The notes: generated by a model from the letters alone, not told the origin. 64,000 nt of DNA from Lysobacterales bacterium (GCA_016721845.1 JADKHK010000013.1:1656501-1720500); one strand, 5' to 3'; counted from the first letter of the stretch, positions 18,070 through 26,854 are shown. A program made the numbers and translations.

Positions 18070-18565
18070 ATGATCCTGCGCTGGTGGCGCTATTTCTGGG
18101 AAAAGCGTGCCGAAGTCGCCGCGCTCGACTGGAAGGATGCGGAACTGGCGCGGATCGTGTTGCGCATCCATCGTCACCGACGCAGCGTCGACTGGCGCCA
18201 CGTGCCGCTGCGCGCGATCGCACCGATCCATCCGATCAACCGCCCGACCGCGTTGGCGGCGGCGACGGAACGGGCCGAACGCATTCGCCCGATCGCCGAG
18301 GTCTTGCGTGCCGAGGGCCGAATCGGACGCGAGCGCCTGCACGAGGTCTTGCCGTCGGTGTCGGCGATCAAGCTGGTCGAGACGGCGCCGGGCCGGTTCG
18401 TGTCCTACGAGGGCAATGGTCGCCTCGCCGCGCTGCGGCCAGGTCTTCGTCGACCGACCGGACCTGCAGATCGAATGCGAGATCTACGACATTGCGCACT
18501 CACCGCGCCTGCTGCGCCGCATCGCGAAACTGCGCAGGGCCCATGGATTTGACGACGCCAATTGA
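18070..18565 (+). CDS. ParB-like-domain small protein, one apparent frameshift
   Basis: Starts two nt after the prfC stop. Reading: an aromatic/basic N-terminus (MILRWWRYFWEKR), then VDWRHVPLRAI, SAIKLVETAPG and SYEGNGRLAAL. That last motif looks like the 'GNGRLAAL' core of ParB-type nuclease folds. Frame 1 then degrades, while the +1 frame continues as QVFVDRPDLQIECEIYDI...LLRRIAKLRR to a stop at 18565. One extra base near 18436-18441 explains it. Whole protein about 164 aa. Specific function unknown; the ParB resemblance is my reading of short motifs. Confidence 0.6.
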
Positions 18566-18653
18566 CTCGGATCAGGCTCGGTCACAACTCGGCACACTCG
18601 CTGCGCCCGCGTGATCGCATACTGATCGCATCTGCCAACGCGCCGGACCCGCC

Positions 18654-20322
18654 ATGGCCCATGATGTCGAACAACGTCTGCTGGTGCTGCGCTCGATGGC
18701 AGCGATTCCGCGCATACCTTGAAAGTTACCCGATCGCACCGCCGGAGACGCCCGAAAGCGTTTGGATGAGCTTGCCGGAATGGCTGGCCGACGGTGACGA
18801 CTGCGACGAAGAACGCTTCCGGCTGGCGGTTCACCTTGGCTATCCGGCTGCACGACTGGGCCGGTTCGACGATCGCGGTGCATCCGACGCAATCACCCCC
18901 GAGCTCGCGCGTCGATTGCGTGCGATCCCGCTGCAGATCGCCAAGGGCCTGGTCGCGGTGGCGCTGGAAGACTGCGAGAACCCCGAAGCGTTGCAGCAGC
19001 TGAATTTCCTGATGCGCGACCGCGTCTTGCCGATGATCGCCACGGCGCGCACGATCCGCGACTGCATCAGCCGCTTCTACGATCACGACCAGGACCTCGC
19101 GGTCGCACGACAACTCGGGCTTGACCCCGCAGTGGAAACGCCGCAACGCGACATCGAACGCCTCGCCCGCGAGAAGCCGGTCGTGCGCATCGTCGCCGAC
19201 TTGATCGCCGAAGCGGTGGCGCGACGCGCCTCGGACATCCACATCCGCCCGGGCGAACACGGCGCCGACGTGCTCTATCGCATCGACGACGAACTGGTGC
19301 CGGTGCGCCGCTTCATGCGCGCCTTGCTGCCGGCGGTGGTGTCGCGCGTGAAGGTGCTGGCCGACATGAATCTGGCGGAACACCGCAAGCCGCAGGATGG
19401 ACGCACCAGCTTCGTGCTCGACGATGGTCGCAAGATCGACCTGCGGGTCTCGGTGATGCCCGCCGTGTTCGGCGAATCGGTGGTGGTCCGCCTGCTCGAC
19501 ACCATGGAGAGCCTGTGGAGCGTCGATCAGCTGGGACTGAGCCCGACCGATCGCGTGCGTCTCGACGACGTGATGGCACGCAGCCACGGCATGTTCCTGA
19601 CCACCGGCCCGACCGGCTGCGGCAAGTCCACGACGCTGTACGCGATGCTGCTGGAACTGCGCAAGCAGCGCATCAACATCCTGACGATCGAGGACCCGGT
19701 CGAGTTCTACGTTGAAGACATCCAGCAGATGCAGGTAAATCGCGCCGCGGACTTCACCTTCGCCACCGCGATGCGCAATTTCCTGCGTCACGATCCGGAC
19801 GTGATCATGGTCGGCGAAATGCGCGACCGCGAGACTGCGGCCATCGGCGTGGAATCGGCGCTGACCGGTCACCTGGTGCTTTCGACCCTGCATACCAACA
19901 CCGCCGCCGCGACGATCACGCGCCTGCTCGACCTCGGCGTCGAAGCCTATCTGCTGCGCGCCTCGTTGCTCGCGGTGATGGCGCAGCGCCTGGCGCGATT
20001 GACCTGCGTGCACTGTCGCGAGATCGAACAGGTCAGCCCGCACATTCGCGAGATCCTCGGCGTCGCGCCCGGTGAAGTCTTCCATGTCGGCAAAGGTTGC
20101 TCGCACTGCGAAGGGCTGGGCGTGCGCAAGCGCCGTGCCGTGTACGAACTGATGGTGATCACGCCGGCGATCCAGAAGCTGATCGTGCCCGGAGCCGAGG
20201 CCGACACCATCCACCGCACCGCGATCGCGGAAGGCATGACGCCCTTGACGCAGGCGGCCGTGCAACTGGCGCGCAGCGGCGCCATCTCGCTGTCCGAGGC
20301 CTGGCGCCTGCGCGCGGATTGA
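18654..20322 (+). CDS. GspE/PilB-family secretion ATPase, probable frameshift near the start
   Basis: From residue ~30 to the end it is a clear type II secretion/type IV pilus assembly ATPase. Motifs: Walker A TTGPTGCGKSTT, Asp box LTIEDPVEFY, Walker B DVIMVGEMRD, His box HLVLSTLHTN, and a tetra-Cys zinc region (CVHC...CSHC). The best N-terminus is ATG 18654 (MAHDVEQRLLVLRSMAAIPR), whose frame stops at 18720. The main frame carries odd CWCCARW there and becomes protein-like only from AYLESYP, so one extra base near 18705-18712 is likely. No other secretion genes are nearby, so this is an orphan motor or one serving a distant system. Confidence 0.85.
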
Positions 20323-20334
20323 ACCTCGCCGGGC

Positions 20335-21516
20335 TCAGCCGATGTCGATGCGGATGCGTTCGGCGACGCGGCGTGCCTTTTCCCGGGCCGAGAACAGGCT
20401 GTCGCCACGCGCCAGCGCGACACCGACGCGACGCTTGCCCTCGACCACCGGTTTGCCGAACAGGCGCAGGTCGGTATCGGCTTCGGTCAACGCATCGGCG
20501 ACGCCGTGGAATTTCGGGACGCCGTGACCGCTGCCGAGCATCGCCATCGATGCGGCATAGCCGCGCGATCGGATCACCGGGATCGGCAGTCCCAGAATCG
20601 CGCGCAAATGCAATTCGAATTCGGACAAGTCCTGGCTGATCAGCGTGACCAGGCCGGTATCGTGCGGGCGCGGCGACACTTCCGAGAACAGCACCTCGTC
20701 CCCGTGCACGAACAACTCGACCCCGAACAATCCCCAGCCGCCGAGCGCGTCAGTGACTTTGCGGGCGATCTCGCGCGCCGCGGCGAGCGCCGCTTCGGAC
20801 ATCGGCTGCGGCTGCCAGCTCTCGCGGTAGTCGCCTTCTTCCTGGTAATGGCCGATCGGGTCGCAGAAGCTGGTGCCATCGCGATGGCGCACGGTCAACA
20901 GGGTGATCTCGTAGTCGAAGGGCACGAAGCCTTCGACGATCACGCGCCCGGCACCGGCACGTCCGCCCGATTGCGCATAGGCCCAGGCGGCATCGATCTC
21001 CTCGTCCTTGCGCACGATGCTCTGGCCCTTGCCGGACGAACTCATCACCGGCTTGATCACGCAGGGCAGGCCCAGTGCCGCGATGGCGGCGCGGTAGTCC
21101 TCGACCGTGTCGACGAATCGGTACGGCGAGGTCGGCACGCCCAGGGTTTCCGCGGCCAGACGACGAATGCCTTCGCGATCCATGGTCAGACGCGTTGCCA
21201 GGGCCGTGGGCACCACGCGCAATCCCTGCGCCTCGAGTTCGATCAGGGTCGGCGTGTGGATCGCTTCGATCTCCGGCACCACCAGGGTCGGTTGCTCGAA
21301 CGCGATGACGCGGCGCAGCTCTGCCGGGTCGAGCATCGAAATCACGTGCGCACGATGCGCGACCTGCATCGCCGGTGCGTTCGCATAACGATCGACCGCG
21401 ATCACCTCGACGCCGAGACGCTGCGCGGCAATGGCCACCTCCTTGCCGAGCTCGCCGGAGCCGAGCAGCATCAGGCGGATGGCCCCGGGCTGGAGCGGCG
21501 TACCAAACGGGGTCAT
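20335..21516 (-). CDS. purT: Formate-dependent phosphoribosylglycinamide formyltransferase
   Basis: 393 aa, full family length, ATG 21516 with GAGGAA upstream. ATP-grasp protein making formyl-GAR from GAR, formate and ATP in purine synthesis. Visible motifs: N-terminal LLGSGELGKEV, EIEAIHT, TMDREGIRRLAAE, VMSSSGKGQS, FVPFDYEITLLTVR and the metal-binding SEVSPRPHDTG. Convergent with the GspE-like gene, twelve bases apart; divergent from the transglutaminase-like gene. Confidence 0.97.
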   Translation of the reverse strand: MTPFGTPLQPGAIRLMLLGSGELGKEVAIAAQRLGVEVIAVDRYANAPAMQVAHRAHVISMLDPAELRRVIAFEQPTLVVPEIEAIHTPTLIELEAQGLRVVPTALATRLTMDREGIRRLAAETLGVPTSPYRFVDTVEDYRAAIAALGLPCVIKPVMSSSGKGQSIVRKDEEIDAAWAYAQSGGRAGAGRVIVEGFVPFDYEITLLTVRHRDGTSFCDPIGHYQEEGDYRESWQPQPMSEAALAAAREIARKVTDALGGWGLFGVELFVHGDEVLFSEVSPRPHDTGLVTLISQDLSEFELHLRAILGLPIPVIRSRGYAASMAMLGSGHGVPKFHGVADALTEADTDLRLFGKPVVEGKRRVGVALARGDSLFSAREKARRVAERIRIDIG

Positions 21517-21645
21517 GGCGGTTCCTCGACAAGTGGACAGACGGAATCCTCATTGTAATGCGCGCGGTTGCAGATGCTGCGCAATGACTTCCGGCGCATG
21601 ACCTTCGGCGCTGTCGACCCGCTGCAGCTGCGCTAAAAAGAAGCC

Positions 21646-23073
21646 ATGTCCCGGCTCCGCCTGTTGCTGCTGCTGATCCTGACCGGACCCGTGTTCGCCG
21701 CACCGACGCGGGAATGGTTCGCACTGACGCTGGGCGAGCATCGGATCGGCTACATCGAGCGCAGCCGCGAGGTCGCGAACGACATCGTCGAGACCCGCGA
21801 ATACTTCCGCGCAAGGCTGAACCGCAACGGCATACCGCTGACGGTGACCACCGAAGAGCGCCATCGTGAACGTCGCGACGGCACCCCGCTGCGATTCCAC
21901 TTCCGGCAGACGATCGGTGAATCGGAGCTGCGCGTATCGGGCGAGCTGATCGATGGCCGGCAACTGCGGCTGTGGGTGCGCAACGGCCGATCGGTCTCGC
22001 GCCGTCAGGTCGCCTGGCCCGACGGTGCGCTGTTGATGGAGGGCATCCGTCTGCGCGAGCAGGCCCTACTGGATACGCCCGGACTGCGTCTGCGCTATCG
22101 CATGTTCAATCCGGCATCGCTCGAGGGTGTCGACACCGAGGCACGCCTGGTCGGACCGGAAACGCTGCAGGTCGGCGACCGGTCCGTCGATGCCCTGCGC
22201 ATCGAACACGTGTTGGCACTGGCGCAGAATTCGATGCGGGTCGTGGCGCACATCGATCACGAAGGCCGGCTGCTGCGGACCATGCTGCCGCTGTTCGGGC
22301 GCGAGCTGGTGATTTCCCGCGACAACGAGCGCGTGGTCGCGCCGCAGTGGCCGCGTGCCGACATCTACGACTTCACCCTGGTCGCTGCGCCCGCGAGCTT
22401 TAGCGATGGGTGGCGGGCGCAGGCGCTGCGGTATCGCGTCGCGTTCGCGCAACACGACGACGGCGCCGGATTGCCTGGCGGCGAACAACGCTGGCAGGCG
22501 CTCGGCGACGGCCGCTTCGAGGTGGTGGTCGACCCCGATGCGGCAACCATCGTTTCCAGCGCGCCGTCCCTCTCGCATCTCGCCAGCACGACCTGGATCA
22601 ATGCCGATGACGCCGGCATCCGGCGACTGGCCGAGCGCGCGATCGCATCCGTCGCTGCGCCGGCCGACCGCATGGCGCGCCTGGAACAGGCCACACGCGC
22701 CCGCATCGAACGGCATTCCATGCGTGTCGGTTATGCCAGTGCCCGCGAGGCCTTCGACCGCCGCGACGGCGACTGCACCGAACATGCCCTGTTGCTGGCG
22801 GCGATGGCGCGCAGCATCGGCATTCCGGCACGGATCGTGATCGGGCTCGTGTATGCCGAGCAGTTCGGTCGACACGACCGCGTCTTTGCGCCGCACGCCT
22901 GGGTCCAGGCCTTCGTCGACGGACATTGGCGCAGTTACGACGCCGCCCAAGCCGGTTTCGGCAGCGACCACATTGCGCTCGCGATTGGCGACGGCAACCC
23001 GTCCGACTACTACGCCAGCCTGGAGCGGATCGGCGTGATGCGCATCGAGTCGGTCGAACGCCTGCGCCGGTGA
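21646..23073 (+). CDS. Secreted transglutaminase-like (papain-fold) protein
   Basis: 475 aa with a signal peptide (LLLLLILTGPVFAA). The first ~300 residues are a beta-rich domain I do not recognise. The C-terminal transglutaminase core has the catalytic triad pattern: Cys in RDGDCTEHALLLAAMARSIG, His in FAPHAWVQAF and Asp in RSYDAA. Such bacterial proteins are usually periplasmic cysteine peptidases or cross-linkers. No ribosome site is seen. The TAAAAA six nt ahead of the ATG could be a leaderless -10. Confidence 0.85.
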   Translation: MSRLRLLLLLILTGPVFAAPTREWFALTLGEHRIGYIERSREVANDIVETREYFRARLNRNGIPLTVTTEERHRERRDGTPLRFHFRQTIGESELRVSGELIDGRQLRLWVRNGRSVSRRQVAWPDGALLMEGIRLREQALLDTPGLRLRYRMFNPASLEGVDTEARLVGPETLQVGDRSVDALRIEHVLALAQNSMRVVAHIDHEGRLLRTMLPLFGRELVISRDNERVVAPQWPRADIYDFTLVAAPASFSDGWRAQALRYRVAFAQHDDGAGLPGGEQRWQALGDGRFEVVVDPDAATIVSSAPSLSHLASTTWINADDAGIRRLAERAIASVAAPADRMARLEQATRARIERHSMRVGYASAREAFDRRDGDCTEHALLLAAMARSIGIPARIVIGLVYAEQFGRHDRVFAPHAWVQAFVDGHWRSYDAAQAGFGSDHIALAIGDGNPSDYYASLERIGVMRIESVERLRR

Positions 23074-23106
23074 AGGCACGCACATCAGGAACTGGATTCG
23101 CGGCAC

Positions 23107-23134
23107 TTGCATAATGATATCGTTTTGATATCTT
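23107..23134 (+). promoter_or_regulatory. Candidate promoter with paired GATATC operator
   Basis: TTGCAT (23107-23112), 16 bp, TATCTT (23129-23134). GATATC occurs twice (23116-23121 and 23127-23132), 11 bp apart and separated by GTTTT, i.e. one helical turn. It lies inside the spacer and -10, where a repressor would block transcription. This is an AT-rich island in GC-rich DNA, directly ahead of the SPFH operon. Confidence 0.55.
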
Positions 23135-23160
23135 TATCTCCGAACACCACGGAGACCGCC

Positions 23161-24024
23161 ATGAACCAGAACGCCGAATTCCACGAATCCCGCGCCAGCA
23201 GCGCCGCTGGCATCCCGATGATCCTGCTGATGTTGGCGATGACCTTTGTCGTCCTGCCGGCGATGTTTCTTACCGGCTTCCGGCTGTTTGCGGTGCCCGT
23301 CGCGATGGTGGTGTTCTTCTGCTGGTTCGGCTTCTTCATGGTCCAGCCGAACCAGGGGGCCGTGATGCAGTTGTTCGGCCGCTACGTCGGCACCGTGCGC
23401 GACGAGGGCCTGCGCTGGGCCAATCCGTTCTATTCAAAGAAGGCGGTGTCCCTGCGCATCCGCAACTTCGAATCGAACAAGCTCAAGGTCAACGACCTCG
23501 AAGGTTCGCCGATCGAGATCGGTGCGGTCGTGGTCTGGCAGGTCGTGGATACCGCCGAGGCGGTGTTCTCGGTCGATGACTACGAAGATTTTGTGCACGT
23601 CCAGGCCGAGGCGGCCTTGCGCCAGTCGGCAACCAGCTACCCCTACGACCTGCACGATGGCCATACCGTGTCGCTGCGCAGCCACACGCAGGAAATCGCC
23701 GACCATCTGCGCAAGGAAATCCAGGAACGCCTGACCAGCGCCGGCATGAAAGTGCTGGAGGCACGCATCAGCCATCTCGCCTATGCCCCCGAAATCGCGC
23801 AGGCGATGCTGCAACGGCAACAGGCCAGCGCGATCATCGCGGCGCGCACCAAGATCGTCGAAGGTGCGGTCAGCATGGTGCACATGGCACTCGACCAGTT
23901 GAACGAGAAAGGCGTGGTCAAGCTCGACGAGGAACGCAAGGCCGCGATGGTCAGCAACTTGCTGGTCGTGCTCTGCGGTGAACGCGGCACCCAGCCGATC
24001 GTGAACACCGGTTCGATCTATTGA
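23161..24024 (+). CDS. SPFH/Band 7 domain membrane protein
   Basis: 287 aa, ATG 23161 with GGAG six nt upstream. Two N-terminal hydrophobic helices (IPMILLMLAMTFVVLPAMFL and FAVPVAMVVFFCWFGFF) precede an SPFH domain. That domain starts at QPNQGAVMQLFGRYVGT and continues through IEIGAVVVWQVVDTAEA, and the C-terminus is helical. Such proteins form oligomeric membrane scaffolds; this subfamily is distinct from HflK/HflC, also present at 41.9-43.9 kb. First gene of a three-gene unit with a membrane protein and an Arc-like protein. Confidence 0.9.
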   Translation: MNQNAEFHESRASSAAGIPMILLMLAMTFVVLPAMFLTGFRLFAVPVAMVVFFCWFGFFMVQPNQGAVMQLFGRYVGTVRDEGLRWANPFYSKKAVSLRIRNFESNKLKVNDLEGSPIEIGAVVVWQVVDTAEAVFSVDDYEDFVHVQAEAALRQSATSYPYDLHDGHTVSLRSHTQEIADHLRKEIQERLTSAGMKVLEARISHLAYAPEIAQAMLQRQQASAIIAARTKIVEGAVSMVHMALDQLNEKGVVKLDEERKAAMVSNLLVVLCGERGTQPIVNTGSIY

Positions 24025-24034
24025 GCCCGCAGCC

Positions 24035-24355
24035 ATGGAAGACCGTTACCTCACTGCGGCCGGATTGCTGTTGTCCGCCATTCCGGCCGGACTGTTCGCG
24101 ATCAAGTTCCGATCCGGCGGTGCGCTGCACCTGATCCGCGGCATCGACCTTGGTCAGGTCCGCGATCCGGCAGCCTTGAACGAAGTCGTTGGCTTGCTGC
24201 TGATGGCGCTGGCCGGATTGCTGGTCCTCGCCGCCGGTGCCATCGCGGTCCTGCCGGAATCGGTGCTGCCGGTGGTCGTCGGGCTGCTGGTCGCCGGCAG
24301 CATCGCCTTTTCCGTCGCGCTCGCGATCAGCCTGCAGCGATACGTGCGCAGGTGA
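24035..24355 (+). CDS. Small integral membrane protein
   Basis: 106 aa, ten nt after the SPFH stop. Three hydrophobic segments: AAGLLLSAIPAGLFAI, EVVGLLLMALAGLLVLAAGAI and LPVVVGLLVAGSIAFSVALAI. I do not recognise a named family. Sandwiched between an SPFH protein and an Arc-like protein, it is probably part of the same membrane assembly. Confidence 0.75.
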   Translation: MEDRYLTAAGLLLSAIPAGLFAIKFRSGGALHLIRGIDLGQVRDPAALNEVVGLLLMALAGLLVLAAGAIAVLPESVLPVVVGLLVAGSIAFSVALAISLQRYVRR

Positions 24356-24359
24356 CGCG

Positions 24360-24542
24360 ATGAGCGAGAAGAAGGCGTATCCGCTGCGCATCAACGCCCA
24401 AGTGCTCGACGCCGTGCAGCGCTGGGCCGATGACGAACTACGCAGCGTGAATGCGCAGATCGAATACGTGCTGCGCGACGCCCTGCGCAAGGGTGGCCGG
24501 CTTCCGCGCGATGAGGAGCCGCCGCGCGAGCCGGAACGCTGA
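24360..24542 (+). CDS. Arc-like ribbon-helix-helix DNA-binding protein
   Basis: 60 aa, ATG 24360, four nt after the previous stop. The start KKAYPLRINAQVLDAVQRWA and DELRSVNAQIEYVLRDALRK match the beta-strand plus two-helix pattern of Arc/MetJ repressors, with the SVNAQIEYVLRDAL segment being typical. No toxin gene follows, so an antitoxin role is not supported. Within the SPFH unit it could autoregulate through the paired GATATC site (inference). Confidence 0.8.
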   Translation: MSEKKAYPLRINAQVLDAVQRWADDELRSVNAQIEYVLRDALRKGGRLPRDEEPPREPER

Positions 24543-24593
24543 CGCCCGCGACGCGCCATGCGACTTCGATCCGGCTTCGTTAGCATCCTGCGC

Positions 24594-25466
24594 ATGGCGA
24601 CACTGCACCGACCCTTCCGCGACTTCCCGCAGCGGCTGCACGGCCCGCGCATCGCCGTGCTCGCGACGATCGCGCAGGATCGTCCGGCACTCAGCACAGT
24701 GGCCGCACAACGTCGCGCCAGCGTCCAGTTGCAGCGACTGCGCCTGACGCATCTGTCGCGCGTGCAGTTGCGCAGCCGCGATGGCGCCGAACCCTTCATC
24801 GCGCGTGTCGATGTCGCGATTGACCATGCGGGCCGGATCCGCGCCGCGTTCGACACCGACCGCGCCACCAGCGACGCGCTGGCCGGTGCGACCGGAACGG
24901 CGCGAATGATCCGACATGTCGGCACGAACCTCCGGAAGCCGCGCGCTTCATCGCTGCGATGGCGCCTGCATCGCGTCGCCTTGCCGACCATCGATCGCGG
25001 CGACATCGAAGCACGCGGTTTCGTCCGGCAACCGGAGCCCGCGCGACTGTGCAGCATCGGCATGGACGCTTCGGGCCGACCGATGCTGCTCGCGCCCGCC
25101 GCCGCGAGCGCTTTCGTCGCCATGCGCACCGCCGCAGCGCGCAGCGGCGTGGTGCTGCAACCGGTTTCAAGCTTTCGCTCGATCGCCTATCAACGCGGGC
25201 TGATCGTCCGCAAGCTGAAGCGCGGCGACCCGCTCGACGCGATCCTGCGCGTGAATGCCGCGCCCGGCTACAGCGAACACCACAGCGGCCGCGCCGTCGA
25301 CATCGGCACGCCCGGCTGCGCCGCACTGGATGAAGCCTTCGAGCAGACGCCGGCATTCGCGTGGCTGCAGCAGCATGCCGCCGATTTCGGCTTCCACCTC
25401 TCCTATCCCCGCAACAACGCGCTCGGCGTCATCTACGAGCCGTGGCATTGGTATTTCGCAAGCTGA
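24594..25466 (+). CDS. VanY-like D-alanyl-D-alanine carboxypeptidase (M15) with an extra N-terminal region
   Basis: 290 aa from ATG 24594; an alternative in-frame start is 24558. The C-terminal ~150 residues are a VanY/M15B peptidase: SSFRSIAYQRGLI, GYSEHHSGRAVDIG (zinc His and Asp) and the final EPWHWYF. It trims D-Ala from peptidoglycan stem peptides. The first ~140 residues are Arg-rich and unrecognised. Their codons are rich in G/C at the third position, so they look truly coding. No clear signal peptide. TAGCAT ends seven nt before the ATG. Confidence 0.75.
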   Translation: MATLHRPFRDFPQRLHGPRIAVLATIAQDRPALSTVAAQRRASVQLQRLRLTHLSRVQLRSRDGAEPFIARVDVAIDHAGRIRAAFDTDRATSDALAGATGTARMIRHVGTNLRKPRASSLRWRLHRVALPTIDRGDIEARGFVRQPEPARLCSIGMDASGRPMLLAPAAASAFVAMRTAAARSGVVLQPVSSFRSIAYQRGLIVRKLKRGDPLDAILRVNAAPGYSEHHSGRAVDIGTPGCAALDEAFEQTPAFAWLQQHAADFGFHLSYPRNNALGVIYEPWHWYFAS

Positions 25467-25468
25467 CT

Positions 25469-25487
25469 ACCGCTGATCCAGCGGTTT
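25469..25487. terminator. Small bidirectional hairpin between convergent genes
   Basis: ACCGCTG (25469-25475) pairs with CAGCGGT (25479-25485) across a 3-nt loop, followed by TT. It fills the 20-bp gap between the VanY-like and CBS genes; the weak T tract makes it a modest terminator at best. Confidence 0.45.
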
Positions 25488-25915
25488 CAACTCGCGATGT
25501 AGCGCTGCAACTGTTCGATCTCGTGCTGCTTCTCGGCGAGGGCGTGTTTGATCAGATCGCCGACCGAGAGCATGCCGATGACACGGCCGGCATCGACCAC
25601 CGGCAGATGCCGGAACTTGCGCTCGGTCATCAACATCATGCAGGTCTGCGTGGTGTCGTCCGGAGATACCGTCATGACCGGCGCCGACATGATCTGCCAG
25701 ACCGGCGTATCCGCAGAGGAGCGTCCGAGCAGGATGACCTTGCGCGCGTAGTCGCGCTCCGAAACGATGCCGGCGAGGTCGCCGTCTTTCATCACCAGCA
25801 AGGCGCCGATGCCGTGATCGGCCATCATCTGGATCGCCGCAAGCACCGGTTCATCGGGATGGATCGAAATGATCGCCGGCGGCTTCGCCAGCAGCAACTC
25901 GCGCACTTTGGCCAT
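25487..25915 (-). CDS. Two-CBS-domain protein
   Basis: 142 aa, essentially two CBS motifs and a short helical tail: residues ~15-60 (EPVLAAIQMMADHGIGALLV, GIVSERDYARKV) and ~78-125 (HLPVVDAGRVIGMLSVGDLI). CBS pairs bind adenosyl ligands and act as regulatory or energy-sensing modules. No effector domain is fused. Divergent from arsR across ~110 bp. Confidence 0.9.
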   Translation of the reverse strand: MAKVRELLLAKPPAIISIHPDEPVLAAIQMMADHGIGALLVMKDGDLAGIVSERDYARKVILLGRSSADTPVWQIMSAPVMTVSPDDTTQTCMMLMTERKFRHLPVVDAGRVIGMLSVGDLIKHALAEKQHEIEQLQRYIAS

Positions 25916-25988
25916 GCTTGCGACTCCGGTTCAGGCGATCGACCGTGAGTTTACGCCGGCCCGGCCGGATGTGTGGCGAAGGTCATGC

Positions 25989-26017
25989 TTGCGCTTGATT
26001 CTTTATTTCCATATATT
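25989..26017 (+). promoter_or_regulatory. arsR promoter
   Basis: TTGCGC (25989-25994), 17 bp, TATATT (26012-26017). The expected start is at or one base before the arsR ATG at 26025, so the transcript would be leaderless. Confidence 0.65.
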
Positions 26018-26026
26018 TCGAATTAT
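26013..26026. promoter_or_regulatory. Probable ArsR operator
   Basis: Imperfect palindrome ATATTTCGAATTAT: arms pair at six of seven positions around the central CG. It covers the -10 box, the expected transcription start and the first bases of arsR, the usual place for an autoregulating ArsR-family repressor released by arsenite. Confidence 0.65.
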
Positions 26027-26390
26027 GGAATTACAGATCGCCATCGACAGCCTCGCCGCCCTCGCCCACGACTCGCGTCTGCGTGCCTTCCGTCTTTTAG
26101 TCCAAGCCGGTCCGGAGGGATTGCCGGTCGGCGACATCCGCGACGCGCTCGACATCCCCGGCGCCACGCTGAGTTCGCACTTGAACGTGTTGCGTCACGC
26201 CGGACTGGTCGAAGACCAACGCGAGGGCCGCGTCATCCGCTGCCGCGCGAACTTCACCGCGATGAACGCGCTGATGGCCTATCTGCTCGAGAACTGCTGC
26301 AGCGGCGCGGGTTGTGCCCCCGCAACGCTGGGCGCATTGGGAACGGCGTGCACACCGCCGGGCCCGCCTTCGCAACGGAGCAAGAAATGA
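26025..26390 (+). CDS. arsR: ArsR-family arsenic-responsive repressor
   Basis: 121 aa, ATG 26025. Winged-helix core: LAALAHDSRLRAFRLLV, then recognition helix GATLSSHLNVLRHAGLV and wing EDQREGRVIRCRA. Cysteines near the C-terminus (ENCCSGAGC) form a likely trivalent arsenic site, different in position from the N-terminal CVC type. It overlaps a palindromic operator and is translationally coupled (ATGA) to arsI. Confidence 0.92.
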   Translation: MELQIAIDSLAALAHDSRLRAFRLLVQAGPEGLPVGDIRDALDIPGATLSSHLNVLRHAGLVEDQREGRVIRCRANFTAMNALMAYLLENCCSGAGCAPATLGALGTACTPPGPPSQRSKK

Positions 26391-26839
26391 AGCGCTTTCA
26401 TGTCCACCTCAATGTCGAACATATCGGCAAGAACGTCGCGTTCTACACGCAACTGTTCGGTGCAGAACCTAAAGTCGTGAAACCCGACTACGCCAAATGG
26501 ATGCTCGACGATCCGCGCGTCAACTTCGCGATCTCGTCGCGCCCGGCGGCCTTGGGTCTCGATCATCTTGGCCTGCAAGCCGAGAATCCGGACGAGTTGC
26601 GCGAGATCGGCGATCGTCTAGAAGCCGCAGACGCGGTCGCGCTGGCCGAGCAGGATGCCAACTGCTGCTACGCCCGTTCGGACAAGTTCTGGGCCGAAGA
26701 TCCGCAGGGTACGCGCTGGGAGAGTTTCCATACCCATGGCGACGCCACGACCTATTACGCACCGCATGAGGCCGCGGCAAAAAGCGCCGAGAAAGCTGCG
26801 CGCGGCGGTGCTTGCTGTGGCCCCACTGCGGCCCACTAA
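26387..26839 (+). CDS. arsI: ArsI/CadI-type glyoxalase-fold dioxygenase, organoarsenical C-As lyase
   Basis: 150 aa vicinal-oxygen-chelate protein. Likely iron ligands are His5, His60 and Glu112. The neighbouring Cys93-Cys94 (ANCCYA) match the arsenic-binding pair of ArsI, and a further Cys pair sits near the end (GGACCGP). Known for the family: oxidative cleavage of methyl or aromatic trivalent arsenicals to arsenite. CadI-like annotation is the alternative. Position between arsR and arsC supports an arsenic role. Confidence 0.85.
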   Translation: MKRFHVHLNVEHIGKNVAFYTQLFGAEPKVVKPDYAKWMLDDPRVNFAISSRPAALGLDHLGLQAENPDELREIGDRLEAADAVALAEQDANCCYARSDKFWAEDPQGTRWESFHTHGDATTYYAPHEAAAKSAEKAARGGACCGPTAAH

Positions 26840-26854
26840 ACGAGGTTGAACACG

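Noticed and set aside
14799..18223. Long minus-strand open frames over the M23 and prfC genes
   Set aside because: Opposite strand encodes clear M23 peptidase and RF3; the shadows have no start context or domains.
24360..24542. Arc-like gene as antitoxin of a toxin-antitoxin pair
   Set aside because: No toxin-like gene follows; it belongs to the SPFH unit.
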